Below are positions 14,101 to 23,992 of a DNA stretch of 64,000 nucleotides, one piece after another. Within the stretch, counting starts at the first letter, position 1. Every line of letters starts with the position of its first letter. The DNA is from Ignavibacteriales bacterium (GTDB lineage Bacteria > Bacteroidota > Ignavibacteria > Ignavibacteriales > Ignavibacteriaceae): positions 1-64,000 of the forward strand of contig JADJMD010000012.1 of the NCBI GenBank assembly GCA_016709765.1, written 5' to 3'. The notes beneath the pieces were generated by a model that saw nothing but the letters and a program-made list of their open reading frames with translations, was not told where the DNA came from and did no database searches. Made by a program: the position numbers and the translations under genes.

Positions 14101-17100
14101 ATGAAACAAAGAAATAATGAAGTGAACGAACTTAAGCAGAAGCTCCACAAAGCTATAAAATATCTTGAAAAAGGTAAAACTCCGGATAATAAAACTTTAG
14201 TAAATCTTTTAAAGGAAATACAAGAGTTACAAATTGCACCGTCCCTTCAAAACGAATCTTTATTCCGAACAACTCTTTATAGTATCGGTGATGCAGTTAT
14301 TACTACTGATATTAAAGGCAGTATACTCCAAATGAATCATGTTGCTGAAAAGCTATGTGGATGGAAAGAATCTGAGGCTAAAAATAAACCTCTCGAAAAA
14401 GTTTTTAATATTATCAGTGAAGCAACTGGAAAAAAATTGCAAGCAACCTATAAAAAAGTTATTAAGACAGGTAAAATAACTGGGCTTGCTAACCGCACTT
14501 TGCTGATATCAAAATCAGGAAATAAAATTCCTATTGCCGATAGCAGCGCTCCAATCAAAAACGATAAAGGAGAAATTATTGGTGTTGTTTTGGTTTTTAG
14601 AGATCAAACTGAAGAGAGAAAAAATCAAATCGATCTTGAAGAAAGAGAAAGAAAGTACTCTACCTTAATAAGCAACTTACCGGGTTTCACTTATCGCTGT
14701 TTGAATGATAAAAAATGGACGATTGTGTATATCAGTGAAGTATGTAAAAAAATTACAGGCTACTCACAAAATGATTTTGTTAGGAAAAAAACTATCTCAT
14801 TCAATGATCTCATAGTTGAAAGCTACCAAAAGTCTATTAGGAATAAATGGCACAAAGTTTTAAAAGATAAATCATTCTTCGAATTTGAATATCCTATAAT
14901 TAATAAAAGCGGGAAATTAAAATGGTTATGGGAAAGAGGAAGAGGTGTATACTCACTAGATGGTAAATTACTTTTTCTTGAAGGATTTATAGAAGATATA
15001 AGTGAACGAAAACTAGCTCAAGAGTCTTTAGAACTTAAAAATATAATTTTCGAATCTTCAATTACCGCAAATAGTGCTGCTAATCTTGATGGAAAGATAA
15101 TTGATGCTAATGCTGCATTTTTAAAATGCTGGGGATATTCTCAAAAAACCAAAGTTATTGGCAAACAGTTATACAAGTTTATAAAAAGTAAAAATGATGT
15201 TGAAACAATATTAACTTCATTAAATAAAAAAGGTTTTTGGAGGGGTGATTTTATTGCAATCAGAAAAGATGGATCCGAATTTATTGCACAAGCGGTTGCA
15301 ACAGCCATTGTTTCAAGTGATGGAAACATTATTGGTTATCAGTCTTCAGTTATAGATATATCAGATCAAAAAAGGACTGAAGAACTATTGAAGGAAAGTG
15401 AACACAGGTATAAAGCATTTTTTGATAATGCACCAGATGCAATTTTTTTGGCAGATCCTGAATCAGGCAATATAATTGATTCAAATAAAGAAGCATTAAA
15501 ATTATTAAAAATGCCTTACTCAAAAGTTATTGGGATGCACCAATCCCAACTGCATCCAAAAAGACTAAGCACATACTCAACTAAATCATTCAATGAGCAA
15601 ATTAAAGTAATTGATTTAAAAATACCTTTTGAAAATTTTCTTGTTACTGCAACTGGAGAAGAAATACCAGTTGAAGTATTAGCAAGTATTTTAACACTAA
15701 ATGGTAAAAAAGTTATACAAGGTGTTTTTAGAAATATTTCTGAAAGAAGAAATATTGAAACTGCTTTGTTAAGATCGCAAGAGACACTTCAAAATATTTT
15801 AGCACAATTTCCTGGTATTGTTTTTTGGAAAGATGTTAATTCAATTTATCTTGGGTGTAATCAAGCTTTTGCTGCTGGTGCTGGACTAAATTCTCCTGCA
15901 GAGATAATAGGAAAAACTGATTTTGATCTCCCTTGGGCTGATACTGAAGCAGAATATTATAGAGATGATGATAAAGATGTGATAGTAAATACGAAAACAA
16001 AACGTCACATTATTGAGAAACAACATCAAGCATCAGGTAAAATTACTTGGTTTGATACAAATAAAGTTCCAATTAAAGATAACAATGGAAAAGTTATTGG
16101 TGTATTAGGTATCTCGATAGATATCACTGAAAGAATTAATACTGAAAAAGCTTTACATAGTAGTGAAGAGAAATTTCGTTCTCTATTTGAGCAGTCATCT
16201 GATGCAATGTTATTGTTAGATGGAAATGTTTTTTTTGATTGCAATAAAGCAGCTTTAGATTTGATGGGATGTAATTCCAAAGAACAATTGCTTTTTCTCT
16301 CCCCTGCTAAACTTTCCCCAGATTTTCAGCCAGATGGTATTTCATCAGTTAAAAAAGCCGAAAAATTAATTAAACAGGCATATAAAGAAGGTGCGGCTAA
16401 ATTTGAATGGGTTCATAAAAAAATATCTGGTGAAGATCTAATTGTTGATGTAATGCTCACCTCCGTTCCGTTAGAAGATAAACAAATTCTATTTACTATT
16501 TGGAGAGATATAACCCAACGCAAAGCTATTGAAGCAGAAGTTCAAAAAAGTAAAGATAGAATGCAGTTGCTTATTGAAGGTACGCCGCATCTATTTTTCT
16601 ACGTCCAAAATTTAATGGGAAATGTCGAATACATTTCACCTTCGGTTGAAAATATTACTGGATATTCTGTCAAGCAATGGCTTAATCAAAATCATTGGTA
16701 TGTATCAGATTCACCAATAAATCATAAAGCAAAAGAAAGAACCAAAGCTCATCTTGCAGGAACTGTTATAACCGATCCATTTTATGTAGAAATTTTACAT
16801 GCAAATGGCAACAAAGTTATGATTGAGGTTTATGAAAGACCAATTTTGGCTGATGGAAAGGTAATTGGTTTACAAGGGGTTGCCCATGATATAACAAAAC
16901 ATCAATTAGCTGAACAAAGTCTAAAAGAAAGTGAAATAAGCTATAGGGGATTATTTGACAGCGTTTCAGAAGCCATATATATACTTAATGAGAGTGGTAT
17001 TTTTCTGGATGTGAATAAAGGCTCTTGTATAATGTATGGTTATGATCGAGATGAATTGATAGGAAAAACTCCTGAAGATGTAAGTGCATCTGGTAAAAAC

Positions 17101-20091
17101 GATTTACAGTCAGTAGCAATTTCCTTAGGCAAAGCTTTTAAAGGTGAAAAACAACAATTTGAGTTTTGGGGTAAACGTAAAAATGGTGAAGAATTTCTTA
17201 AAGATGTTCGCTTGTATCCGGGCAATTATTTTAACAAGAATGTTGTTATTGCTATTGCCAATGATATTACAGAAAAGAAAAAAGCAGAATTTTTATTACG
17301 TGAAAGTGAGAAACGTTATAAACTGATTGCTGAAAATACCGCTGATTGCATATCAGTTTTTGATCTAAAACTAAATTACACCTACATAAGTCCTTCGGTA
17401 TCAAAATTATTAGGATACACTTCTGGAGAATTAATGTCCCTTGGAATTGAGAAGATTATTTCTCCAAATGACTTTAACGATTTACAAAATGTTCTTCTTG
17501 AAGAATTGGAAAATGAAATAAATGGGAATGCTGATAGGGGAAGAAGTAGAATTTTTGAGTTGGAACAATTTTGTAAAAATGGAAGTAAAGTTTGGATAGA
17601 AGCCACAGTTTCATTTTTGCGAGGTGATGATGATGCACCAAACGGAATATTAGCAGTTTCCAGAGATATAACAGGCAGAAAGGAAGTTGAAAGTGCATTA
17701 GCTCTAAGTGAAGAGCGATATCGAGCAATTTCAAATCTAACTTCAGATTATTTGTTCTCTACACAGGCTGATGATAATGGTGTACATAGCTTGGTTTGGA
17801 TTGCAGGTTCATTTGAAAAAATTACTGGCTATACTGTAGATGAATATAAAAAGGTTGGTGGATGGAGAGCCACAATTCATCCGGATGAATTGAAACTTGA
17901 TGATCTGGATTTGGAAAAATTAAAAAGAAATGAAAAAGTTAATCGTGAAATTAAAACTTTTCATAAAAACGGTTCACTCGTTTGGGTCAAATCATATGCT
18001 CAGCCAATCTGGGATAATAAAAATAATAAGTTATTAGGAGTATATGGTGCCGTTGAAGATATCACTAAACGTAAACAAACCGAAATAGTTCAGAAGATAC
18101 AGTATAACATTGCTGATGCAGTTGTTAGTTTTAAAACCCTAACTGAATTATTTGAATCGATTAGACAAGAGTTATCTGCAATAATTAATGTGAATAATTT
18201 CTTTATCGCCATTTATGATGAAGCTACTGGGATGTTAAGATCGGATGTTGATAAGGACGAAGTTGAAGAAATTTCTGAATGGCCAGCAAAGGGGTCTATG
18301 ACTGGCTATGTTATCGAGCAAAATAAATCATTATTACTTACAAAAAAGGATATAAATCAATTAATAAATTCACGTAAGGCAGGAATGATTGGTGTAATTC
18401 CAGAGATTTGGTTAGGAGTTCCTTTTAAAATCTCCGGAAAAGTAATTGGAGTTTTAGTAGTTCAAAGTTATGATAATCCAAATGCTTATGATGAATCAAG
18501 CATAGAGATTCTTGAAATTGTTGCTCATGAACTAAGCATTTATATCCAGCATAAAAAAGCTGAAGAAGAAACATCAAAACTTTCTGCAGCAATTGTACAA
18601 AGCCCAACAATCGTAATGATAACTGACCCTAGTGGAAATATTGAATATGTTAATCCAAAATTTTCTGAAATTACTGGTTACTCATTAGCTGAAGTAAAAA
18701 GTAAAAATCCAAATATTCTAAAATCCGGTATCCATAAAAAAGAGTTCTATAATAATCTTTGGAGTACCTTACTATCAGGTAAAATATGGCAAGGTGAATT
18801 TCAGAATAAAAAGAAAAGCGGCGATATTTACTGGGAAAATGCAATAATAGCACCAATCATAAATAGCGAGGGCGTTATTACAAACTACATTGCAGTAAAG
18901 GAAGATATCACTGAAAAGAAAAAAATGATTGAGGAATTGATTTTTGCAAAAGAAAAAGCTGAAGAGATGAATAGAGTAAAGTCAAGTTTCTTTGCAAATA
19001 TGAGTCATGAGCTAAGAACACCAATGGTAGGTATTTTAGGTTTTAGTGAGTTTTTGATGAACGAATTAAAAGATAATTCAAACTATTTTACGATGGTTAA
19101 TTCAATCAATGTATCCGGTCATAGATTGCTTGAAACATTAAACCTAATTCTTAATTTGTCTAAACTTGAAGCTTCTAAAGTTGAAGTTAATCTACAGTCT
19201 CAGAACATAGTTACATTATTAGAAGAAAGTTTTGGATTCTTTGAATCGGCAGCAGCCAAAAAAAGTATTGAATATTCTTTTAGTAATGACTATCCTGAAA
19301 TAATTTGTAATGTTGATCAACAACTTTTCACAAGCATATTTAATAATCTAATAAATAATGCAATTAAGTTTACAGATTCCGGAAACGTAACGATAAGTGT
19401 AACTTCTGATTCAGAATCAGTAAACATTTCGGTTTCTGATACAGGCGTGGGAATATCTGAGATGAAACAAAATCTTATTTGGGAAGAATTTAGGCAAGCT
19501 AGTGAAGGCTACAATAGAGGATTTGAAGGAACCGGGCTTGGTTTAACAATTGCCAAAAAGTATGCAGATTTGATGAATGGCAATATAACAGTTAAAAGTA
19601 CATTGGGAAAAGGAACTACATTCAATGTTACTTTTCCTCTTTCAAATAGTGCGTCAACTCAATCTAACTTGTTGAATAATACTGAACTAAATAAACCTGT
19701 CGAATCGATCCAAAATAATCCTCAAATAAAAATTCTCTATGTAGAAGATGACGAAATTTCTGTAAAGTATGTAACAACAATTACAAAAAACCTTTATGAT
19801 GTTGATTCTGCAAAAGACAGTGATGAAGCTTTGAATAGAGTAAAACAGAAGAAGTATGATGCCATTTTAATGGATATAAATTTACATAGAGGAATGGATG
19901 GCTTAGAACTAACCAAAGTAATAAGAAAAATTGATGGGTATCAATCTGTTCCCATAATTGCTATTACAGCTTTTGCTATGGGGCAGGAAAAAGAAATCTT
20001 TTTATCTAAAGGGATGACACATTATTTATCAAAACCATTTGTTAAGAACCAGCTATTAAATTTATTGGATAGTGCAATTGACAAAAAATAA
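14101..20091 (+). CDS. Giant soluble hybrid histidine kinase with 11 PAS domains, GAF and receiver, about 1996 aa
   Basis: I prefer the ATG at 14101 (MKQRNNEVNELKQKL); a TTG at 14008 would add 31 residues. There is no membrane segment. Eleven PAS units follow one another, each opening with text such as 'ESEHRYKAFFDNAPDAIF', 'SSEEKFRSLFEQSSDAML' or 'ESEKRYKLIAENTADCIS'. A GAF domain ('FFIAIYDEATGMLRSD') lies between the tenth and eleventh. The kinase core has the H box 'ANMSHELRTPMVGILGFSEF', the N box 'NLINNAIKFTDSG' and 'GTGLGLTIAKKYA'; a C-terminal receiver has 'ILYVEDDE' and the acceptor in 'AILMDINLHRGMDG'. No HPt domain is present, so a separate phosphotransfer partner is expected. Signals are unknown. 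It stands alone. Confidence 0.92.
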   Translation: MKQRNNEVNELKQKLHKAIKYLEKGKTPDNKTLVNLLKEIQELQIAPSLQNESLFRTTLYSIGDAVITTDIKGSILQMNHVAEKLCGWKESEAKNKPLEKVFNIISEATGKKLQATYKKVIKTGKITGLANRTLLISKSGNKIPIADSSAPIKNDKGEIIGVVLVFRDQTEERKNQIDLEERERKYSTLISNLPGFTYRCLNDKKWTIVYISEVCKKITGYSQNDFVRKKTISFNDLIVESYQKSIRNKWHKVLKDKSFFEFEYPIINKSGKLKWLWERGRGVYSLDGKLLFLEGFIEDISERKLAQESLELKNIIFESSITANSAANLDGKIIDANAAFLKCWGYSQKTKVIGKQLYKFIKSKNDVETILTSLNKKGFWRGDFIAIRKDGSEFIAQAVATAIVSSDGNIIGYQSSVIDISDQKRTEELLKESEHRYKAFFDNAPDAIFLADPESGNIIDSNKEALKLLKMPYSKVIGMHQSQLHPKRLSTYSTKSFNEQIKVIDLKIPFENFLVTATGEEIPVEVLASILTLNGKKVIQGVFRNISERRNIETALLRSQETLQNILAQFPGIVFWKDVNSIYLGCNQAFAAGAGLNSPAEIIGKTDFDLPWADTEAEYYRDDDKDVIVNTKTKRHIIEKQHQASGKITWFDTNKVPIKDNNGKVIGVLGISIDITERINTEKALHSSEEKFRSLFEQSSDAMLLLDGNVFFDCNKAALDLMGCNSKEQLLFLSPAKLSPDFQPDGISSVKKAEKLIKQAYKEGAAKFEWVHKKISGEDLIVDVMLTSVPLEDKQILFTIWRDITQRKAIEAEVQKSKDRMQLLIEGTPHLFFYVQNLMGNVEYISPSVENITGYSVKQWLNQNHWYVSDSPINHKAKERTKAHLAGTVITDPFYVEILHANGNKVMIEVYERPILADGKVIGLQGVAHDITKHQLAEQSLKESEISYRGLFDSVSEAIYILNESGIFLDVNKGSCIMYGYDRDELIGKTPEDVSASGKNDLQSVAISLGKAFKGEKQQFEFWGKRKNGEEFLKDVRLYPGNYFNKNVVIAIANDITEKKKAEFLLRESEKRYKLIAENTADCISVFDLKLNYTYISPSVSKLLGYTSGELMSLGIEKIISPNDFNDLQNVLLEELENEINGNADRGRSRIFELEQFCKNGSKVWIEATVSFLRGDDDAPNGILAVSRDITGRKEVESALALSEERYRAISNLTSDYLFSTQADDNGVHSLVWIAGSFEKITGYTVDEYKKVGGWRATIHPDELKLDDLDLEKLKRNEKVNREIKTFHKNGSLVWVKSYAQPIWDNKNNKLLGVYGAVEDITKRKQTEIVQKIQYNIADAVVSFKTLTELFESIRQELSAIINVNNFFIAIYDEATGMLRSDVDKDEVEEISEWPAKGSMTGYVIEQNKSLLLTKKDINQLINSRKAGMIGVIPEIWLGVPFKISGKVIGVLVVQSYDNPNAYDESSIEILEIVAHELSIYIQHKKAEEETSKLSAAIVQSPTIVMITDPSGNIEYVNPKFSEITGYSLAEVKSKNPNILKSGIHKKEFYNNLWSTLLSGKIWQGEFQNKKKSGDIYWENAIIAPIINSEGVITNYIAVKEDITEKKKMIEELIFAKEKAEEMNRVKSSFFANMSHELRTPMVGILGFSEFLMNELKDNSNYFTMVNSINVSGHRLLETLNLILNLSKLEASKVEVNLQSQNIVTLLEESFGFFESAAAKKSIEYSFSNDYPEIICNVDQQLFTSIFNNLINNAIKFTDSGNVTISVTSDSESVNISVSDTGVGISEMKQNLIWEEFRQASEGYNRGFEGTGLGLTIAKKYADLMNGNITVKSTLGKGTTFNVTFPLSNSASTQSNLLNNTELNKPVESIQNNPQIKILYVEDDEISVKYVTTITKNLYDVDSAKDSDEALNRVKQKKYDAILMDINLHRGMDGLELTKVIRKIDGYQSVPIIAITAFAMGQEKEIFLSKGMTHYLSKPFVKNQLLNLLDSAIDKK

Positions 20092-20207
20092 GATATAATT
20101 TTTTGTATCTATTCTATTAATTGTTTGTAAATAAAGAATGGCTTAATCTTTTAAAATAAACCATTGCTTAACTAAGAGTATATCCTTTTCTATCAGAAAG
20201 AAATAAA

Positions 20208-21533
20208 TTGAAAACGTTTCACTTAATTATAGCTCTAATAATAACCTTGTTTTTTAATTCAGTTCATGCGCAAATATTCTCGGAAGAACCGATAGTAAAA
20301 GTTAGAATAATCTATACATTAGATACTTTAAACCTAATTTCTAATAATTCCTGGATTTTGACAAATAATAATGCCAGCGATAAAATATTATTTAATATTG
20401 ATGATTCGCTGATTATCTTTATTGAAGATGACTTAATCTCGATAAAAAACTCCACTGCCAATGTAATTAAATTTCATAAAAGTATATTATTAAAATCAGA
20501 TAAACCTTCAGGTACAGTTAAGATAAAAAATGTTCCTTACGGAATCGGCTGGTGGTGGCAAGGAATTGAAGACCGTATATACGAGGGCAATATTGAAATA
20601 TCAATAAATGGAAATAATAAGTTTGATGTAGTTGTTGAATTGCCGTTAGAAAAATATTTATGCGGAGTCGTACCTTATGAAATCGGGAATGATGCACCAC
20701 TTGAGGCACTAAAAGCACAAGTTATAGCCGCAAGATCTGAAACTGTATCTGCTTTGATTTCAGGCAAGTACAAAGGAAGTAATTATGATATCTGCGCTGA
20801 TGTTGAATGTCAAGTTTTTGCTGGAAACAGCAAACGGAATTCTGAAACAGACAAGGCGATTGAAGAGACAAGAGGTATGTGCCTTTTTTATGGCGAAGAA
20901 GTTATTGGAGCATACTATGCGTCAAATTGCGGCGGGTCTTCTGAAAATGTTGAGAACGTTTGGCCTGATAGATCAGGTGCAGTTCCCTATTGGAGTTCAA
21001 ATTTTGATTCTGATGCAGAATTAAATTACAATCCAAAGAATAATCCTGAGCAATGGATTGAAAGCAATCCAGATGTTTTTTGCAATCCATATTTTCATCC
21101 TGAACTACCTGAATGGAGTAAAAAAAATTTTCGTTGGGAAGTTGTTATGACTAATGATGAATTGACAATCAATCTGAACGAAATCAAATCCATTGGGAAG
21201 TTAAAAGACATTAAAATTATCGAACGAGGAAACTCAGGAAGAATTATTAAGGCAAAATTTATCGGAAGTATAGATTCTCTTGATTTAAATTCTGAACTTG
21301 ATATCCGAAAAATCAAAAAACCACCATTTAAAAGTTCCTGTTTTATTTATGAAGAACTTATTTCGCTGGATAGTTTAATATCCTATAAATTTAATGGCTC
21401 TGGTTGGGGACACGGTGTTGGAATGTGTCAATCCGGTGCTGTTGCCCGCGCCTTTTCAGGACAAACGTTTAATGAAATATTGATCCATTATTTTCCTGAA
21501 ACTGAAATCAAATCAGTGTATAGTACAAATTAA
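20208..21533 (+). CDS. SpoIID/LytB-domain protein, 441 aa
   Basis: The start is TTG at 20208, and MKTFHLIIALIITLFFNSVHAQ is a signal peptide. The SpoIID domain fills most of the mature protein: 'LEKYLCGVVPYEIGNDAPLEALKAQVIAARSETVSA', 'VECQVFAG', 'VIGAYYASNCGGSSENVENVWP' and the C-terminal signature 'FNGSGWGHGVGMCQSGAVARA'. In Bacillus SpoIID is a lytic transglycosylase acting on denuded glycan, and LytB enhances an amidase. In a Bacteroidota-type, non-sporulating cell a peptidoglycan-processing role is likely but not proven. Confidence 0.88.
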   Translation: MKTFHLIIALIITLFFNSVHAQIFSEEPIVKVRIIYTLDTLNLISNNSWILTNNNASDKILFNIDDSLIIFIEDDLISIKNSTANVIKFHKSILLKSDKPSGTVKIKNVPYGIGWWWQGIEDRIYEGNIEISINGNNKFDVVVELPLEKYLCGVVPYEIGNDAPLEALKAQVIAARSETVSALISGKYKGSNYDICADVECQVFAGNSKRNSETDKAIEETRGMCLFYGEEVIGAYYASNCGGSSENVENVWPDRSGAVPYWSSNFDSDAELNYNPKNNPEQWIESNPDVFCNPYFHPELPEWSKKNFRWEVVMTNDELTINLNEIKSIGKLKDIKIIERGNSGRIIKAKFIGSIDSLDLNSELDIRKIKKPPFKSSCFIYEELISLDSLISYKFNGSGWGHGVGMCQSGAVARAFSGQTFNEILIHYFPETEIKSVYSTN

Positions 21534-21589
21534 CAAATTGAATTAAACATTTTCTTATTTTTGTACAAGATTAAAGAAAGAACCTTGAA

Positions 21590-23695
21590 ATGAGAATCAT
21601 ATTCATTCTATTCATCTTTGCAATCTCAATTCAATGCAGCTATTCACAGCAAACATCCTCACCAGATTCTAAATTAACTGTTACCGTAAAACTATCTGAA
21701 AATAATGAGTTGATTTATAACCTATCCCGACAAGGTAAAGTCGTAATTAAGGATAGCAAGTTAGGAATTGACTTATTAAATCAGTCTGATCTAACTAGTG
21801 GTTTTAATATAGATGCTGTTGTAACATCCAATTTTAAAGAAGAATGGAAGCCTGTTTGGGGTGAAGTTGAAAAGATTGTAAATAACTATAATCAAATGCA
21901 GGTTACTCTTATTCAGTCAACAGAAAAGAGAAAGATGATTGTTACTTTCAGAATTTTTAACGATGGACTTGGATTCAGATATGAGTTTCCTGTACAGGAT
22001 AATTTAACATACTTTACAGTGCTTGAAGAGAATACACAATTTAATTTAACTGGAGATCACAAAACATTTTGGATTCCCGGTGATTATGATTCTCAAGAAT
22101 ATACTTACACCACTTCCCTGCTTTCGGAAGTCAATTCAGGCATTGGAAAAAATGTTGATGAGATTGGAGTCAAATCTATCCCTGGGGATAATTTTGTTCA
22201 AACTCCCTTAATGATGAAAACTAGAGATGGATTGTACATCAATATTCACGAAGCTGCTCTGCTAAATTATCCGGCAATGTATCTTAAAGTTGATAGAAAA
22301 GATTTTGCACTTCAATCTCATTTGTGCCCTGACGTTTACAATAACAAAGCCTATCTGCAGACTCCTTGTAAAACTCCCTGGCGAACGATTATTGTTAGTG
22401 ATAAAGCTGAAGAAATTCTTGCATCAAAAATAATTCTCAACTTAAACGAACCATCAAAATTTGAAGATGTTAGCTGGATTAAACCTAAAAAGTATATAGG
22501 TATCTGGTGGGGAATGCATGTTGGAATAACGTCATGGAATTATTCCGATATAAGTAATGTAAAATTGGGTGAAGTTGATTGGAAATCAGTTACTCCAAAT
22601 GGTAAACATGGTGCAACTACAGAAAATACTAAACGTTATATCGATTTTGCTGCAAATCATGGTTTTGATGCTGTGCTTGTTGAAGGTTGGAATATTGGAT
22701 GGGAAGATTGGTTTGGAAAATGGAAAGAAGATGTTTTTGATTTCGTAACCCCCTATCCGGATTTTGATGTTGTTGAATTACAGAATTATGCAAAATTGAA
22801 AAATATAGAATTAATAATGCATCACGAAACTTCAGCTTCAGTTACAAATTATGAACGTAGACTTGATGAAGCTTTTACTTTTATGAAGAATCATGGATAC
22901 AATTCTGTAAAGACCGGATATGTAGGAAAAATTATTCCACGTGGTGAGCATCATGATGGACAATGGATGGTAAATCATTTTACTCGTGTCTTAGAAAAAG
23001 CAGAGAAGTATAAAATATGTGTAGATTCACACGAATCAGTAAGGTTAACAGGATTGCATCGGACATATCCAAATTGGTTGGCAGCAGAAGCTGCTCGTGG
23101 AAATGAATTTAATGCTTGGAGTATTGGTAATCCACCTGAGCATGAAACCATTCTTCCCTTTACTCGATTTATAGGCGGACCGATGGATTATACTCCTGGA
23201 ATTTTTCAAATAAAAATGGATTATTATAATCCCACGAGTAAATACCAGGTTCATACAACATTGGCAAAACAACTTGCGCTTTATGTTACTATCTATAGCC
23301 CAATACAAATGGCCGCAGATCTTCCGGAAAATTATGAAAGATTTCCAGATGCATTTACATTCATCGAGCAGGTTCCTGTAAATTGGAGTGACACAAAAAT
23401 CTTAAAAGCAGAACCAGGTGATTATATCATCATTGCTCGCAAGGATAAAGACTCGGATGATTGGTACATTGGAGCAATAACAGATGAAGTAGCCAGAGAT
23501 TTTGATGTTAAACTTGATTTTCTACCTGCTGATAAATATGAAATGACTATTTACAAAGATGCACCTGATGCTGATTGGGAAAAGAATCCGATGAAATATG
23601 AGATTGAAAAAAGGACAATTAACAATAAGGACGTTTTAAAATTAAAACTTGCACCGGGTGGTGGAACGGCTATAATTCTAAAACCATCTGACTGA
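21590..23695 (+). CDS. Glycoside hydrolase family 97 protein (SusB-like alpha-glucosidase), 701 aa
   Basis: Residues 1-19 are a signal peptide (MRIIFILFIFAISIQCSYSQ). The GH97 order follows: an N-terminal beta-sandwich domain to about residue 290, the barrel from 'YIGIWWGMHVGITSW', the motif 'HGFDAVLVEGWNIGWEDW', 'NSVKTGYVGKIIPRGEHHDG', 'KICVDSHESVRLTGLHRTYPN' and 'EAARGNEFNAW', then a C-terminal beta domain. The 'KTGYVG' segment lacks the Asp nucleophile of retaining GH97 enzymes, and the Glu in 'HESVRLTG' fits the inverting SusB type. A periplasmic alpha-glucosidase acting on malto-oligosaccharides is the likely role. A strong terminator follows. Confidence 0.92.
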   Translation: MRIIFILFIFAISIQCSYSQQTSSPDSKLTVTVKLSENNELIYNLSRQGKVVIKDSKLGIDLLNQSDLTSGFNIDAVVTSNFKEEWKPVWGEVEKIVNNYNQMQVTLIQSTEKRKMIVTFRIFNDGLGFRYEFPVQDNLTYFTVLEENTQFNLTGDHKTFWIPGDYDSQEYTYTTSLLSEVNSGIGKNVDEIGVKSIPGDNFVQTPLMMKTRDGLYINIHEAALLNYPAMYLKVDRKDFALQSHLCPDVYNNKAYLQTPCKTPWRTIIVSDKAEEILASKIILNLNEPSKFEDVSWIKPKKYIGIWWGMHVGITSWNYSDISNVKLGEVDWKSVTPNGKHGATTENTKRYIDFAANHGFDAVLVEGWNIGWEDWFGKWKEDVFDFVTPYPDFDVVELQNYAKLKNIELIMHHETSASVTNYERRLDEAFTFMKNHGYNSVKTGYVGKIIPRGEHHDGQWMVNHFTRVLEKAEKYKICVDSHESVRLTGLHRTYPNWLAAEAARGNEFNAWSIGNPPEHETILPFTRFIGGPMDYTPGIFQIKMDYYNPTSKYQVHTTLAKQLALYVTIYSPIQMAADLPENYERFPDAFTFIEQVPVNWSDTKILKAEPGDYIIIARKDKDSDDWYIGAITDEVARDFDVKLDFLPADKYEMTIYKDAPDADWEKNPMKYEIEKRTINNKDVLKLKLAPGGGTAIILKPSD

Positions 23696-23721
23696 TTTTA
23701 GAGAACTATTTGAACTCTTTA

Positions 23722-23753
23722 CCCCCTTTCTTTTTACCAGAAAGGGGTTTTTT
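23722..23753 (+). terminator. Rho-independent terminator after the GH97 gene
   Basis: CCCCTTTC (23723-23730) pairs with GAAAGGGG (23740-23747) around a nine-base loop and is followed by six T. Confidence 0.9.
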
Positions 23754-23992
23754 GTTTGTAAACCATTAATCTAAAGTGATTTATATAACTGTGATTCACT
23801 TTATTTTCCTTATCTTTACAGCAACGATTTACTTCTTGTTTGCGGTTTTAATTAATTCCGATTCAATTTAGAGTAAAAGAAATTAAACTTGCCTGATATA
23901 CTAACAATAAAAGTAGTTGATATTCCAGCCGGTAAAATCATTTCAAGAGTAATCAATAATCAAATAACAGAAAAAAATTAGAAAGTTTTTAA

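Noticed and set aside
23889..23981. A 30-codon TTG-started frame (MPDILTIKVVDIPAGKII...) just before the helicase gene.
   Set aside because: No ribosome site and a weak start codon; it may be real, but the evidence is too thin to list as a gene.
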